DNA from: Epiperipatus broadwayi
Taxonomy: Eukaryota > Onychophora > Udeonychophora > Euonychophora > Peripatidae
Direction of reading: 5' to 3'
Assembly (NCBI GenBank): GCA_028023455.1
Contig: JAQFVV010006353.1
Coordinates: forward strand, 496,001-560,000
Length of the DNA: 64,000 nucleotides
Shown: positions 11,720-25,129 of the stretch, one piece after another
Layout of the letters: the number at the start of each line of letters is the position of its first letter
How positions within the stretch are numbered: position 1 is the stretch's first letter
The notes under the pieces: model-generated
The model's database searches: none
What the model was told of the DNA's origin: nothing
What the model saw: the letters and a program-made list of their open reading frames with translations, nothing else
Translations under genes and position numbers: made by a program

Positions 11720-12015
11720 CATTATAAATGTTGTTAGAAAAATACAAATTTTTATTTAAAATTATTCAAACAGTCATCTAGAAGTAATGGCATACAGGTT
11801 AGTATATAACACAACGTTTTGATATGAAAATCTAACTTGGGAATCTTTAGATTCATGAGTATAGCCAGGCCAGCAATATCAGGAGAAGAGAGGAGAATAA
11901 TAGCACTTAAAACGTTGTGTTATATACTAACTTACCACTACTCGTTAGCAGTTGAATGTATTTGAAAAGTTTGGCTTTTTCCAAAGACATTTAACAGTTA
12001 ATTCTAAGTGATGGA
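11720..12015. repeat. Family E short foldback
   Basis: Inverted arms 11730-11850 and 11895-12010 share 'gttatatactaac', 'aacgttgtg' and 'gaaaaa' blocks. The right arm carries a decayed CUGAAGA-type motif, with AAAACGTTGTG at 11917-11927. Unlike the 0.6 and 25.6 kb copies it has no tRNA-like centre, so it may be the basic palindrome without the insert. Confidence 0.55.
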
Positions 12016-12112
12016 AATAATTCGACATATCATTACAAAATTATATATTCATACGGTTTCAATTTTTAACTTTGTAATTATATAAAACAGTTAAATCAAT
12101 ATTGAAAAAAAA

Positions 12113-12235
12113 AAAAGGTCGTAAGGTTTATTATTGCTCGAAAGTTCGTTAAGAAATTGGAGCACAACGGAAGTGCCGAAACGGAATTGCGATCTATAGG
12201 CCTTGAGCTGCAGAGTTTGTTAAGAAGTTCAGGAA
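12113..12235 (+). repeat. Unclassified dispersed repeat, two copies
   Basis: The string 'ggtttattattgctcgaaagttc...ccttgagctgcagagt' returns in diverged form at 50258-50340 ('ggtttattgctcagaagttc...cttggagctccagagtcc'). It follows a poly(A) run. It is GC-richer than its surroundings. Class unknown. Confidence 0.4.
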
Positions 12236-13007
12236 CAATATTTTCAAGTTAAAAAATGAGTGACAACATTTAATTACCAAACTTAAGTTTAAAAGATCTA
12301 CATAATTTGGAAAGTGAAGCTAACCAAAGGCATTCGACTAATATATTCATCAACTAAATGAAAATTTTAATGATCAGTTTCAATTAACGTTTACACTTAA
12401 TTGGCCTCATCTTTTTTAGCCAGTTCTTTGTTAGTTTCAAAATCTTTTTATTAATTTTTACTGATCATTAGAAGCAATCGCAGTTGATTTAAATGACTAA
12501 CTATATCGCTTTTTAGACACTAACAGTAATTAGGTGAAACAACTAATATGGCACACGTTTATTTTAAAACAAACCGGGGGAGGGGGGGGGGCTTGTAAAT
12601 TTTTCACTTAAACTTTTTCTTCTAAACTGTTCAGCTTTTAGCGCAAATTTTTTGCTCTAGCAATAAAAAAAAAAAAAAAATCCATTAAAAAGTTAATACA
12701 AAAAAAAAAAAAAAGAATTTATTTATAGAGCTGGAATAAAATAAAGTGGAATAAACATTGTAAAGTGAAATAAACAATAATTAATATAATTAACTGCTTT
12801 TAAGTTAAGTTTACTTATAAAGAGCTGTCAATCATTACGTTACATAGTTATTTACCCTTTCTAACATCAATCTTTCTTAACTTACATACACACGCACTTA
12901 CATATACAAAATAAAACACATAAAAAGTGATAAATGTCGCTATGTTGCAATGAAGCTTAAAATCAGTGTTATATAAAATTTTATAAAGTTTTCGCATATA
13001 TGATGAC
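12236..13007. other. Unassigned, low-complexity rich
   Basis: Holds a G run (about 12576-12591), two A runs (12665-12715) and AT-rich sequence. No coding or repeat assignment. Confidence 0.4.
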
Positions 13008-15592
13008 CAGAAGAGTCGCAAAATGGTTGGAAGAAAATAAAGTAGTGGAGAAATGCAAAGAGGTTTTCGATAGGATAGATGTATAGGAAATAGTTTATTC
13101 GTAGTTACACATAGATTTGAATAGAAATACAGGTAGACAATTATATATGGTTTTTATAGATATAGAGAAGGCATATGATAGAGTAAAATAGAAATAGATT
13201 ATGGATAAGTTTAGTAAATTTGGGAATGGGTGGAACTCTAATGGATATTATTAAAAGATTATATGAAAATAATTACTATATGTATCAATTAAGGAATTTA
13301 GAATCAGTTAAAGTTAAAAATGGGACAGGACTAAGGCAAGGAATGCCCTATGTCACCTATTTTGTTTTTGTTGGATTTGGGAGAGCAATAGAAAGACTAG
13401 GAAGAGGAGTAGAGATATCATTAATAGATGGCAAGGGAATATATACATTATCATATCTTTTATTTGTGGATATGATGTCTTCTTGTGCACAGAAAGAAGG
13501 GAAGATGTGGAAGTTATGCTGAGGACATGTGCATGCGTAAGTAAAGAGATGGAGATTAAATTTATTTTAAAAACAAATTTTATTAGGTCTAATAAAGGTT
13601 ACATTTTGTATGAAGGAACATAGTTAAAGGAATGAAAAAAAAAAACACACATTTGAAATGATTGCGACAATTGTTAAACAATTGAAATTTGAAAGACTCA
13701 AATTATATCATATTGGCCAATGTTGACAGTTAATGTGGTTATCCATGTATATTTGAGTGGTTGGGAAGTTTGAATAGCTTCCAAGTCTCTTCAAAAATAA
13801 ATTTTGATGACAACAGTTGATATCTCTTCTTAATCTTTTCTATTGTTTTCATAAAGCAGGCATTTTGATCTGGGTGAGGCTGTGTGTATGTCATTTTACA
13901 CCTCACAAACCAGCTTGAATATGTTATAAAAATTGATAATCTGATGATTGGGAATTGTTTAGTTTTGATGCTTTTTTGCAGTGAGATTATGGTATAATAG
14001 TCTGTCTTAAATGTTATTATATATTATTTGTCTCACTGTTCTCAGCACATTACATGTTGTAATGATGTGGTTGTAGGACTCCTCCTCTCTATGACATCTG
14101 GGGCACATCGGATCTACTTTAGTGATATGCCATCTATGACAAAGGAAGGATAGAGTTAGCATACCTTCAAGATTTAATTTGATTACGAAATCAAGGTACT
14201 TGGGCTCCAGAGCCCAGTATTTAAATAATGAGGTTATCCTATGGTTGGTTAAGCCCAGTTTTGGGTTTTGGATGTGTGGATCTGGGTTTATTAACTGGTG
14301 CACTTCCCAGATGTTTATTTTTTTTTTGAGCCGTTCTATTGTGATTTCAACATAGCACTGTATATTATGAGCTTTTGTATTAAATTTAGTGAGGAAAAAT
14401 CAAAAGTAATGATGATTATTATTGAGGGAAGACAAAGAATTTTTATTGGGAGATATAAAGTTAAGTGTGGTGAATAGGTATAATTATTTGGGAATTGTCT
14501 TAAATAATCAGAGAAGTTGCTTGGATAAATGGGAGAAAAAATTGATAAATGAAGCAAAAAAAAAGAGAAAAGGACTGATACAGAAATTAACAGTGTTTTC
14601 ATATAATAAATATGATGTAGCTAGAATTGTATGGAAGAGAGTGATGATGTATTATGTGTTAGTAAAGAGGTATTAGATTACTTAGAAAAAGTACAAAGAT
14701 AAGTATGAAGACATGCATTAGATGCAGATGTGTGGACGGTAAAGGAGGCAATTCAAGAAGAAATGGGATGGTCAAGTTTTTGTATGAGAAATGCAAAAAG
14801 CAAAATGAAAATGTTCACTAGTTTGCACTTTATGGCTAATAAGAGAATAGCCAAAATAGTATTTAAATTGGATTATGAGTAAAGGGCAGGCAACAAGATG
14901 GATGAGAAAGTTAGTACGGTGTGCAGAAGATTTGGATAAAGAATTTTATGTCAATATACTTATACAAATGGTGGGATGATTGTTTTAGGAGAATTGTTGT
15001 GTTACAGTGGTAAGGAATGAGATTGAAGAATAGATGCATTAATAAAGAATAGAGAGTTGGAGAGATGGAGAACTAGCAAAGCAAAGAGTTTAAATATATA
15101 TAGAAGTAAATGGAATATTGGATGTGAGTTAATTTATGATAATAGCAAGGAAAGTCATTTACTGTTTAAGGCTCAGACAGGCTCTTTAGCAACAAGGGAA
15201 AATAGAGTATAAATGGAAAAATGTGGGTGATTTAAAAGTCTGCAAGTTGTGTAAGAAAGACGTAGAATGTAAATGCCTGAAAGCAGAAAGGGTACAAATA
15301 ACAAAGTTGTGGGAAAATAAATATAAACAAAGTGATTATACAGAAAGTGGGTTATTGGTTTTTATGCTGGGTTTGGAAAAAGATAAGGGGGATTTAAATA
15401 TAACGGCCATGGAATTGACAAAGATTATGTTGTGGAAATGGGATGGAGCAGGATAGAGAAGAATATGGGAAAACTTAGAGTGGAGAATAGTAAGGGAAGG
15501 TAAAGTGGCTAATAGGTTTCTCTTGGCATAGAGTCTGAGAGATTCCCCAACTCCATATAAGAAGTTGCATTGCATTGCATCGCATCACAAAC
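13008..15592 (+). pseudogene. Second non-LTR lineage (TGCAT-tailed), broken RT, with nested insertion
   Basis: The plus frames give RT pieces in order: FIDIEKAYDRV (motif A, about 13150-13185), LYENNYYMYQLRN with GLRQGMP (13270-13345), LLFVD-MMSSC (decayed FADD box, about 13460), then after an insertion NRYNYLGIVLNN (about 14475-14505). A C-terminal Cys-knuckle domain follows, with CKLCKKDVE and ERVQI-LWENKYKQSDYTESGLLVFMLGLEKD (15240-15390). The end is a short tandem of TGCAT near 15565-15585. Frame breaks throughout make it dead. Positions 13565-14378 belong to a separate nested element. A minus copy lies at 50.6-52.55 kb. Confidence 0.75.
13565..14378 (-). pseudogene. Nested non-LTR retrotransposon tail, 98-codon C-terminal frame
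   Basis: An open minus frame (14303-14007) encodes the C-terminal region of a reverse transcriptase: FLCHRWH, then CPRCHREEESYNHIITTC, a Cys-Cys-His-Cys zinc knuckle, and a final VRQIIYNN. This knuckle resembles R2/NeSL/I-type C-termini; lineage is not settled. Downstream (13900-13650) a further piece reads about QPHPDQNACFMKTIEK and FEETWKLFKLPN in other frames. It interrupts the host element, and the 10-bp string ATTAAATTTA flanks it at 13555-13564 and 14379-14388, a probable target-site duplication. Confidence 0.65.
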
Positions 15593-16193
15593 TTGCAAAT
15601 AGTTCCAACATGCTGAGAAGGGCAAAAATCAATATTTGCCAAAGAGTTTTTTTTTATATATTGTTATTATATATATATATATGTATTTTGTGCAAAACCC
15701 AGCACTCATCAATTGGCCAAATCATCATCTCCCACACGTATGTACAATCAGTGCTCAATTTATATTAAGATGGCAATTCCTCAAAGTCTAATGGACAGGC
15801 TTCAATCTTCTTACCCTTCCAACTATTCAACTGTCCATTTTAATGAAAAACTGACAATGGAATGCTCAAAGCCTTTGTTAGATTAAATAATAATGTTTCA
15901 GCATCCATTTTTTACAAGCATAATAAGTCATGTATTTATGGTTTTAACTTCAATTATAATAATATAAAAAAAATATTGCAAATTGAAAAAAATAACAACA
16001 AAAAGACAAACAAGACTTAATTAACAGACAGACAGCAAATGTTAAGATCACAGAACTGTGGGAATATTAGCCTTGCAAAATGTTAGTTGAGAAAGACTAC
16101 GAGGATAGTCGAAAGCACTCCTAAGTGGATAAAAATTTTAAAATATATCTGATTACTGTATTTATAAATTTTCAATTATACAATTACACACAT

Positions 16194-16226
<33 letters not shown>

Positions 16227-17500
16227 CTTCATTTGAACCCTAGATAAAAAAATATTATATGTTCAGCCTCAGGACCATCAATTAATAATTGATGTTTTCC
16301 TGGCAAATCAAAAAGTAGTTATTTCTATTTACATGGACATAATCTCTTAATTTCCATTAGTTTATCTCATAAAAGTAAAATATGGCCTAATAGATTTAAA
16401 ACGAACAGGATGAAAACTACAAAAGGTGAAATAATTTTATGACAAATCCATCATATTTTGACAATGGTTTCATTTGTGGTCCTATGCATTAATATTCAAT
16501 TGATATATTGATATTGTCATTCATCTCCATTTTTTCAATTAAAAAGATCAACATTTATCATTCATTGACTAACACTATATGATTGACTTGTCTATGAGTT
16601 GATTATCTGAAAAACCAGAGACCACTTGAGGATTCTGTTACTGATAATATATATTGTAGCCCTTGGGTTTGCCCAAAGCTCCATTAGATTTTAGACTTAG
16701 TTATGTATGACAATGTTTGATAAAAAAATTTATCATAAGCTATATATTTTTTTTCAACAGACAAGCTTTCTAGCCAATGCTAAGTTTGAATCCAAGTCAT
16801 ATTCTTATGGATTGATTAATTTTACTTAATATGCAAACTAAACATTTAATCATAAAAATTTCCAAGCAAAAATTATTTTATTTCGTGCCGATTCATAAAG
16901 TAATTAAAAAAAAAGTCCAAGACATAATTGAGAAATTTATAGATTAGCAATATTTATACATTATTTTAATAGTTGGGGATTGGAGAGAAGGGAGGGGGTT
17001 GTGCGATTTACAAAATTACTTTGGGGGAATGAAAATAGATAATCGTAATTTTACAATAATAAGTTAAAACGCAATAATTAATAGAATCAAATTGTCAAAA
17101 AAAAAAAAGAGATCAAGAATTAATCAGAGTATTGAGCAATCAGTCTAATTAGAATTGTATGTGAGAGGGGTGCATGATTTAGTTGTGAATTTTAATTATA
17201 AAGTTAATGATTAAATAATAATTATTCTGTGTTATCTTGTTGGAGAACTCCTTTAAAGAAGAATTATTTTTTTTCAATGATTCATTCATAGTGGCTAATT
17301 TTCGATCAAGATTCTGGGTTTGAAGTTGGTTGCTATGCATTTTTTTTTATTATTATTAAAAAAAAGAAAAAAAGAAAAGGGGGGGGAAGAGAGCTTTCTC
17401 TCATTTATTCTTTGGGGAGAGTTTTCTTTCATTGTTCTTTGATGAGATTTCCACGAGCTGAAAAATACTAATGAAAATCGCGTGATATCTTTGACACGAG
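15593..17500. other. Mostly unassigned; one family B relic and a microsatellite
   Basis: At 15686-15760 a minus family B hammerhead relic is visible (TTGATGA, GTGCTGG, ACAAAATAC). A (CA)n-(TA)n run lies at about 16182-16227. The rest is AT-rich without open frames or recognised repeats. Confidence 0.45.
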
Positions 17501-17504
17501 AATG

Positions 17505-17672
17505 TATAAGTTTAAAAACAATGGGTGGTCAATCCATTAAAATGTAGATGTAAATGGTTTGGCAGGTCAATCATTCAGGAGGGGATAAGTTTTAAAAAAA
17601 ACAATAGGTAATTAATCAAGTAAAATACAGACATACATGGTTTGGCAGATTAATCATTCAGGGAGGGGGGGT
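17505..17672 (+). repeat. Tandem dimer, unit about 80 bp
   Basis: Two adjacent diverged units share 'tttaaaaacaat..ggt', 'atggtttggcag' and 'aatcattcagg.gggg'. No partner was found elsewhere in the window. Confidence 0.6.
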
Positions 17673-20600
17673 GAAAGAACCCAGGCAATATAAGAGCTTG
17701 ATTTGTCTTTAGAGGGGCTTTCTTTTCTTGCTAGTCATCATTGGTTATCCAGAGAAGCCTCGTTGTCAGGTTAAATAAGCAATTTTTTTTTTAAAAAAAA
17801 AGAGAAAAGAAATCGTAAGTTTGTTGTTAATTTTCCGTTCTGTCTCCTGAATAAAAAACCTAGTCATAATTTTATAACATTAGTACAAAATGATTGTTAA
17901 GTAAGTTTATATTAAGCACACCCTGTCCTCTCCAAAAGTTGACCAACTTCATGATTTTTCGTACATCCAAATACACCGAATTTATCAGGAATCGGCGAGT
18001 GATAAAGCTTAAACTGCAGAGGGAATTCCACTCAGGAAAAGCGAAGAAACCCTGAGTTATATGAATCATTATTTCACACATAAATTTAATAAGTTTAAAA
18101 GACTTAGCTATTCGTATTATCCAAGATTCTGAGAGAAAATAATTTTGATTTTGCAAATAGGGCGGAACTGAACACTACAACCTCATATGAAGTATAAAAT
18201 CATCATATGTGAAATGAGAAATACATCGATAAGTGGACTTGTAATGCCAAAACTTCAAAACTAGTTATCTTCAGCTATAAAAGTGTAATTAATGCCCAGA
18301 ACCCCCAAAATGGAGAAAGACTTATAACTAACATGAAAATTTATTACATTTCAGCATAAAAATTGAACTTATATAAAAGTGACTCTTTCAAATAAAGCCT
18401 CAGATTCATAATTTGCAACTAAAACGGAATTATCTAATGTGATATGTGTGCACATGGAACAAACAGACAAAAAAAACTGCAGCAAAATGGAAACCAGAGA
18501 CCGAAAGGACGATCTAGGAGGACTGTATAAGTATAATTTTATTACTTGTTATGCGTTTCTAACATTTAATCTAAAAAAAAAGAAGTTATTATTAATTAAT
18601 CATATATTAGTGCGAAATAATCTGTGTTAAAGTTTTTTTTTTGCTTGAATGGATGTTAACATCTAATCACTTTGTATATGCCTTTATTTCCCATAGTAAT
18701 GTGTTGCTTTACATTTTGTTTATAAAGAGAGTGAGAAATATTGTAAACAAAATGTTCTCTAATCGGATCTGGTATTATTATCAAATACTTAAACTTATTG
18801 ATATGTTTTATATGTGAATGTTGTGTTAACATCATCATTATGTTATAAAGTGTAGAAGAATAATTTTAAAAAAGAAAAAATTTAATACGCATTTCTTATT
18901 ACTATTATTATCGTAAAGTTAAAGTTAGATATAAGCTAATTAAGGCTTGGAAAAATTGTTGGCTAATGATCTGGTGTACTATTTCACGAGAGGAATGTAT
19001 CTGTGAAAGTTTTACTTGTACAAGTTGGTGTTAGACCTGTGTATACGTGGATGGACAAAGAATCCCCACCAATCTAGTGTAGTCGTAGTTTAGCTCACTC
19101 ACTAAGATGTTTATTCCATTTTTATAAAGTATTTAAGTACAGTGGAAGAGTTTCCCACTTGGTTATTTTCTACACCATAAGATGATTCTTTATTGATGGC
19201 CAGAGGTTAATAGGTATACCCAAGTCTCCCTGTATGCCTAGCGATAAATCCTAGCATACTTCAACCTTAGTGAAAGGATATTTTCTCTTATTCGAGTCAC
19301 TGCCTACTCTCATATTAATGTTGATGTTCCTTACAGGTATATGAATTACAGCTATTGCTAAATATTACTTTTAAATGTTGGTTACAGGATCGCAAACTCA
19401 ATTTGATATCAGGATGAGTGCGGATAGTGTGTATGCAATTAGTATACTTGAACATAGCTTTGTTGATATATTTTAATTGATCAATAAGAGCCAAGAATAA
19501 TAACATAGATATTGGTTAAGCATTGTTAGCCGAGAGGTCAGCGCAGGGGAAGAAAAAAAAATTAAACCCAAGGGTTAAATAAAACCTGAGAATATCGTAA
19601 GCAGTGCATATATAAAATTATCTAGAAAACATATCCAAAGCCAGCTGAGAACTTCGCTGGAATGGTAAGATTACTGAACTATTATTATTATTATTGTCAT
19701 AAGAACATGGGTATATATGCATATATGATAATGATTAAGCTAAGTACCGACTTCTTGACATTTGAAAAATAATTAAAAGTAACTTAATGGTGAGAAGGCC
19801 AACCATACATAAAATATCTCCATTGTAAAGCATAAGGTGAAGGCATATTAGGTTAAAATAATTAATGGAAATTATTAAAATTTACTATTGGGAGAGTTAT
19901 CCTTGAAATTAATAGAGGAATGAGAAAATAAATCAGTAATTGAAAGCATTAAAAACTGGGAGGGGGATTAATGTTCACTATATCTTAGTAAAAAAAAATT
20001 TTATGTGTAATAGGGAGGAAAAGGGAAATGTGTAAGTGATAAATATCTTAGTTAAAATTAAAAACAAAATATATAGGAAGGTAACTACTAACGCTAGCTA
20101 TCTGTTTTATTAGTATTAATTCATGGCAAATGTGATTTCCTAGTAATTAAGAATTAATATTTGTATTTTAAAACCTCATAAAATTGTCTGTTGATTTAGG
20201 GATTTTTTTATCATACGGTTGTAGAACAGGGGAAAGCCATGTGAACTATAGAAATAATGTACAGATTATTTTATTGAATTGTACTTGTTAATAAAATTTG
20301 TTTGTTTTTTTAAATAAAATAAAAAATTTGTGTAAGTCTCAATGTTTTGTGGGTTATTACAATCTAGAAATCTCAATCCAATCATGCATCAATACATTAT
20401 TATTTATAATTGAAGCATCATTTTGGAAAATCATATCAGGTAAAATTTATTTAAATGGTTAATTTTCTAAGCTTATGTAGCATGGCAAGACTAAAGATTA
20501 CCAATACTCCAGAAATAATTCAGTATAATTGAAGTATAGATTATGAATGGCGGGATAGTTATTGGGTGATAGTGGATGCAGCGGGTGGGCATAAAATCCC
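17673..20600. other. Unassigned AT-rich stretch
   Basis: No supported gene. Short open frames here lack motifs and conserved-looking composition. A lone A-box-like string (GCCGAGAGGTCAGCGCAGG) sits at about 19530-19548, resembling the tRNA-like relic at 23.0 kb, without a B box. Confidence 0.4.
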
Positions 20601-21611
20601 TTCCCCATCCATTGTATTCAAACACCTCTCTAGATGCGCTTCCTGATGATTTTTCTTTAAGGATGAAAGTGTTTGTAACATGTTATTTCCAAAATTTAAC
20701 ATAAGCTTAATTATTCGAGCTTTAGTGTAAGTGGGCATTGGCTACATTAAAGTCAGCCAAGATCAACTTCGGAGGTGATCGTGAGAGGGGTGTTTATCAC
20801 CAATAATCCATAGCAGCTTGTTCAACTTCTCGACCTTATTGTTCTAAACCCTGAGAAGAGATTATCATAGGAGATCGATGAGCTAGTATGGTGGAAAATT
20901 TGAGAGTAAAAGAGATAGTAGTACAATAGACCTATGAATGTGAGGACAATGGAGGGATGGATCAGGAGTGTGGAGATGGACATAGAACTGTATGTAATCT
21001 GAAACAAAATTTTAATTGTGACTTTAATGATAGTGAATGGGAGTGTGCTGAAAATATAAATTGTAATGGGAGTTGAGCTTAAGGTTTCTTCTCTTTAACA
21101 ACCCCGAGTTTCCAAGAGTATCAGTACTATTATTTTTGATGCCTTCTCAGTGTTCTCTTGGTTTATTGATTATTTTTAACCCATTCATTGGGTACCATTA
21201 CTAGAAAGTATTAATAAGTTATTGAAATAAGGTTTAGCCTCAATATTTCCATTGAAGTTGCAATTTGGCACCCTGGCAAATATGATTATGGATGTTCTAT
21301 CCCATTCATCGATCCTGAGGGAGGCTTTAGAGATAATGTTAGCTGGGAATGGAGGAGCATCCATCCGACCAAAAGGTTATAATATATATCACTTCCCCAT
21401 TATATTTGAAATCATGGGCATGATAAGTTTGAGCACTAATCATGTATAAACAGGCAATATATATATATATATAAGATTCACTGTGTGGTGAAATCACATC
21501 TAATTATTGTTAGCATGACCTGACTTGGGTAAAATTTGAAAATTGATTCCAGGATTCAATCAAGTTTGATATTTTTTGCCGGTATCACTCTACAAGCTAA
21601 TCCCACTAACT

Positions 21612-22672
21612 ATTCAATCATCATTAACAACCATTATCAATCCACTACAGGATGATGGTCTCTCTAAGTCCAATCCATCTTCCCTGGTATCTAGCCTCCC
21701 TTCCCCACATCACCCCTGCACACTTTCTTATTTTATCCATCCATCTCATGTGTGGTCTCTTTTTGGGTCTTTTACAATCTCTTGGAATCCAGTTTAAGAT
21801 TCCAATTGTCCATCTGTTATCATCTCTTCTTGCAATATATGCAGCTCAACTCCATTTCAATTTCTTAATTCTTTCAATGATGTCAGTAAGATGCTGTTTG
21901 TTCTGTTGACCATGTGTTGCATTTTCAATCTCTTTTTATTATTCCTATCAGCATCTCTCCATACTTCTTTGAGTGATACGGAGTCTCTATATTGCTCTTT
22001 TATTAAGTGTCCAAGTCACAGATCCATAAGTAAAAATTGGTAAAACACATTTATTAAAAATTTTCCCTTTCAAACACAGAGGCATATTTCCTTTTAATAT
22101 TAAGTTATTTCAATCAAAAGCACTCCAACCAAGTTTAAGTCTATGATTAATTTCATCTATTATGATCCCATCTGTAGTAATAATCCAACCAAGGTATTTG
22201 TAGTTGTTAACTTCTTCTAACTCATCATAATCAATCTTTATTTTCATGTTTTGAGAAAATCCATTGAACATTACTTTAATTTTTTAACATTTACTTGTAG
22301 TCCTACTTTTATCTGATAACTCTTGCAACGTTTCATGAAGCTCTAAAGCATTATTTGCAAAAACAACTAGATCACCCGCAAAGTCTAAGTGACTCAAATA
22401 ATCTCCATTTACTTTTACACCTTTCCATTTTTATCCACAAAATACTTCTTGCAGCACTGCTATAAAAAGTTTTGGAGATATAGGGTCACCCTGTCTTACA
22501 CCCTTCTCAACGTTAACCTTCCTAGTATCATTACGTAATCTAATTGTTGCTGTTGCACTTTTATAAATATTTTTCGGAATATGACTTGATGATCCAATCC
22601 TTTAATCACTGAAAAAATGCTTATAGAATCAAATGTCTTTTCATAATCTACAAATCCAAAGCATATTCATTG
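21612..22672 (-). pseudogene. RTE non-LTR retrotransposon fragment
   Basis: Same 3' end as the 4.3 kb copy (CATCATTAACAACCATTATC on plus), then the C-terminal region, the YLGWIITTDG-like area and the FADD region with 'ctaagtgactcaaataatc' (about 22385-22402), up to the AFDSI area near 22630-22650. The frames are broken by many indels. It is 5'-truncated. Confidence 0.8.
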
Positions 22673-23011
22673 ATTGGTCAATAATGAGTATCAATGCTTA
22701 AAAATGTAGCTATATCCAAATCTAATATTGATCAGTAAATGGGTATCTAGCTATTTTGAGCTAAATGAAAAAATAATAACTGAAAAAGTATTCAAAGTTT
22801 CTTCATCAAGCAATTTGGAAAGCTACGAGAATAACACTATTTTCTTTTTTTCACTTCCTTTATGAGAGATCTGCAGTGGGCTATTTAAAAAGTAATTTGT
22901 TATTCCCATTCCTTAAAAACAGTGTTATGCATAAAGAAATTATTTTAAAAAAATTTCAATGAAGAAAATACACTTGTAAAAAAAACTTGAAAATGTCAAA
23001 TTAAACTACAA

Positions 23012-23095
23012 GCGGTGGCCGAGTGGTCAGCACAGCTGCTTTACAAGCAGTGGTTCCTGGTTAGCGGGTTCGCTTCCCGGCCGATGGTTTGACAT
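23012..23095 (+). tRNA. tRNA-like relic (SINE head or tRNA pseudogene)
   Basis: A perfect A box (TGGCCGAGTGG) is followed by an anticodon arm GCTGC-TTTACAA-GCAGT (five pairs with one G-U; anticodon TAC), a variable-arm-like stretch and a B box close to consensus (GGTTCGCTTCC). The D-arm resembles Leu/Ser tRNAs while the anticodon would be Val. The acceptor strands (GCGGTGG and CCGATGG) do not pair and the T stem has a mismatch, so a working tRNA is unlikely. A tRNA-derived SINE head is the best guess. Confidence 0.45.
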
Positions 23096-24149
23096 ATGAA
23101 AAAAAATGTGCAAATTTGTATTAAATTTTGATACAGATACAATGAGTTTTTGGCTTAACGAAACTAGGATTTTGCATATATCAAATAACCAGCTTTCCTT
23201 TTTAAACGAGTAAACAACAAAGCTGTGAAATTTTTCCCTATTTAAAAATCATCTTACGCTTCTTTCAAATTCAGGAAATTTCATTATAAATCAATTTATT
23301 GTTAGTTAATTTAGATGTCAGATGCAAGTTTTCATTTTATGCAAATTTCCCTATTTTAACTTTTTTCTCTCTTGCTTGCACTTATATATATATATTTTTT
23401 AAATTAAACTGTAAATTTTCTAAAACAGTTCCATTTAATATAATCAAAATATTTCACCTGCCCTTCTACTCATTTTTATGACATCATCAATTTGTGATAT
23501 GCATTAACATCTGACCTCAGAAAGCAGTCAATTTTAGTATGGTAATCATTCAAAATAAATGAATTACCTACAAGTGATTTTAATACAGCCAAAAGCTGAC
23601 GACTGCGTTTATGGAATAATTGAATGAATGGCACAGTTCACCTCTACGTAGAATAGTAATTATTTTTATACAGAACATAAAAGAAGCTTTCAAAATAAAA
23701 ATTACATCAATAAATTGATAAGCAATCCTATTTTTAAATAATGTCAGGGGAGAAAATTAAAGTGTTCACTAGGAAATTTATTATAATAGAAATATAAAAG
23801 GAAAATGTACATCTTAAAAGATCGTAGGAGAGTTTTTCAAAAGCAAAAAAATTAAATCTTATATACATATAATTTAAAAATTGTGATATTGCAATACAAA
23901 TATATACAAAGTAAAGAAAACATTTTTATAATTGTTATTTTGTTTTACAAAAAAAAACCAATTTCCGCATAGATACTGAAAGCAATAATAAATATTTTTA
24001 TTGGCAATATTTATAGTACGTTTTAGAAAATAAAAAATGCATTCTAAATCCAACAAAACATTAAGGTAAGAAAGTTTCCAGCTTTCAAACGTACTATATA
24101 ATTGTATATATTTGCAAATATTTATGAATGCTTCGTGGTGTCGTAGTGG

Positions 24150-24375
24150 CATCCAGACTGGGTAAATCTAGATATTTCTTTTCCAGATTCCAATCCCATT
24201 TGAAAATTTTCTTCCAGATATCTGGTCCACATCCAATCTAACTATCCATTCTATATTGCTCAGAAAATAGATATCTATTCTCACATTCCAATTACATTTA
24301 GAATTTTCCTTTCAGATATCTGGCCTACATCCGGTCAAATAATCCATCCAATATTGGTCAGCAAATGGGTTTCTA
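24150..24375 (+). repeat. Tandem dimer, unit about 113 bp
   Basis: Units 24150-24262 and 24263-24375 share 'tttccagat.tccaat', 'cagatatctggtccacatcc' and 'atccattctatattg.tcag.aaat'. The end ('caatattggtcagcaaatggg') also matches 22718-22750, so the repeat is dispersed. Class unknown. Confidence 0.55.
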
Positions 24376-25129
24376 TTCTTATCTAAAGGATAAAACAAGG
24401 GTAAAAAAATATTCAAATTCTTATTCCTGGCAATTAGATTTGGTAAGGATTTTTTTTTTTATCTTTTGTTGTTCCTCTGCAAGACGCTATTTTGAATACA
24501 AATATTGGCATTTCCAGCGTCAACAATGCATTAAGGTTTATTTAATATTTTCAATGTCTTCTCTAAATATACAGTATTAGTAGTGCCTTTAATTTATTTC
24601 ATTTTAGTAATAGAAACATCATAGTTATTTATAGTGGAAACCCGAATATAATTCCATCTTATTAGAACACCAAAGGTCCAATAGCCATAAGTTTGAACCT
24701 TCCTCTGTTTCTATTACATATATAGAGCACCATGACTCCAACTATAAAATCAAATAAGCATGGCATACAGCTAATAACATCCATGTTACAAACTGAAAGG
24801 AAGTGTTCATTCCCTCTCCAAAAATTGGATTTTCGAATCCACTATTTTGCATATATTTTAAATATTCATCACCTAGATATTATATCTTTTCGAGATGATC
24901 ATATCATTATGATTATGAGAAGATAAACTTCTTGAAAGTGCTCAGCCAGTTAATATTACCAAGTCATATCTTAGCTTCACCACTAACTGTGTTCCAGCAC
25001 ATTTAGACATATTATATAATTATTTAGTTTCTTTGGTTAAAGAGCTGAGTTTGAAGACATGTAGGTGTCTGAAGATTTGGATCTTTTTCTTAATATTTAA
25101 GAATTAGATTTGAGTTAATATTTTGAATC

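Noticed and set aside
14422-14676. 84-codon open frame as a host gene
   Set aside because: It is part of the broken TGCAT-tailed non-LTR element; its words (NRYNYLGIVLNN) follow the RT thumb region of the minus copy.
16182-16227. CA/TA run as regulatory DNA
   Set aside because: Simple microsatellite; such runs occur throughout the window.
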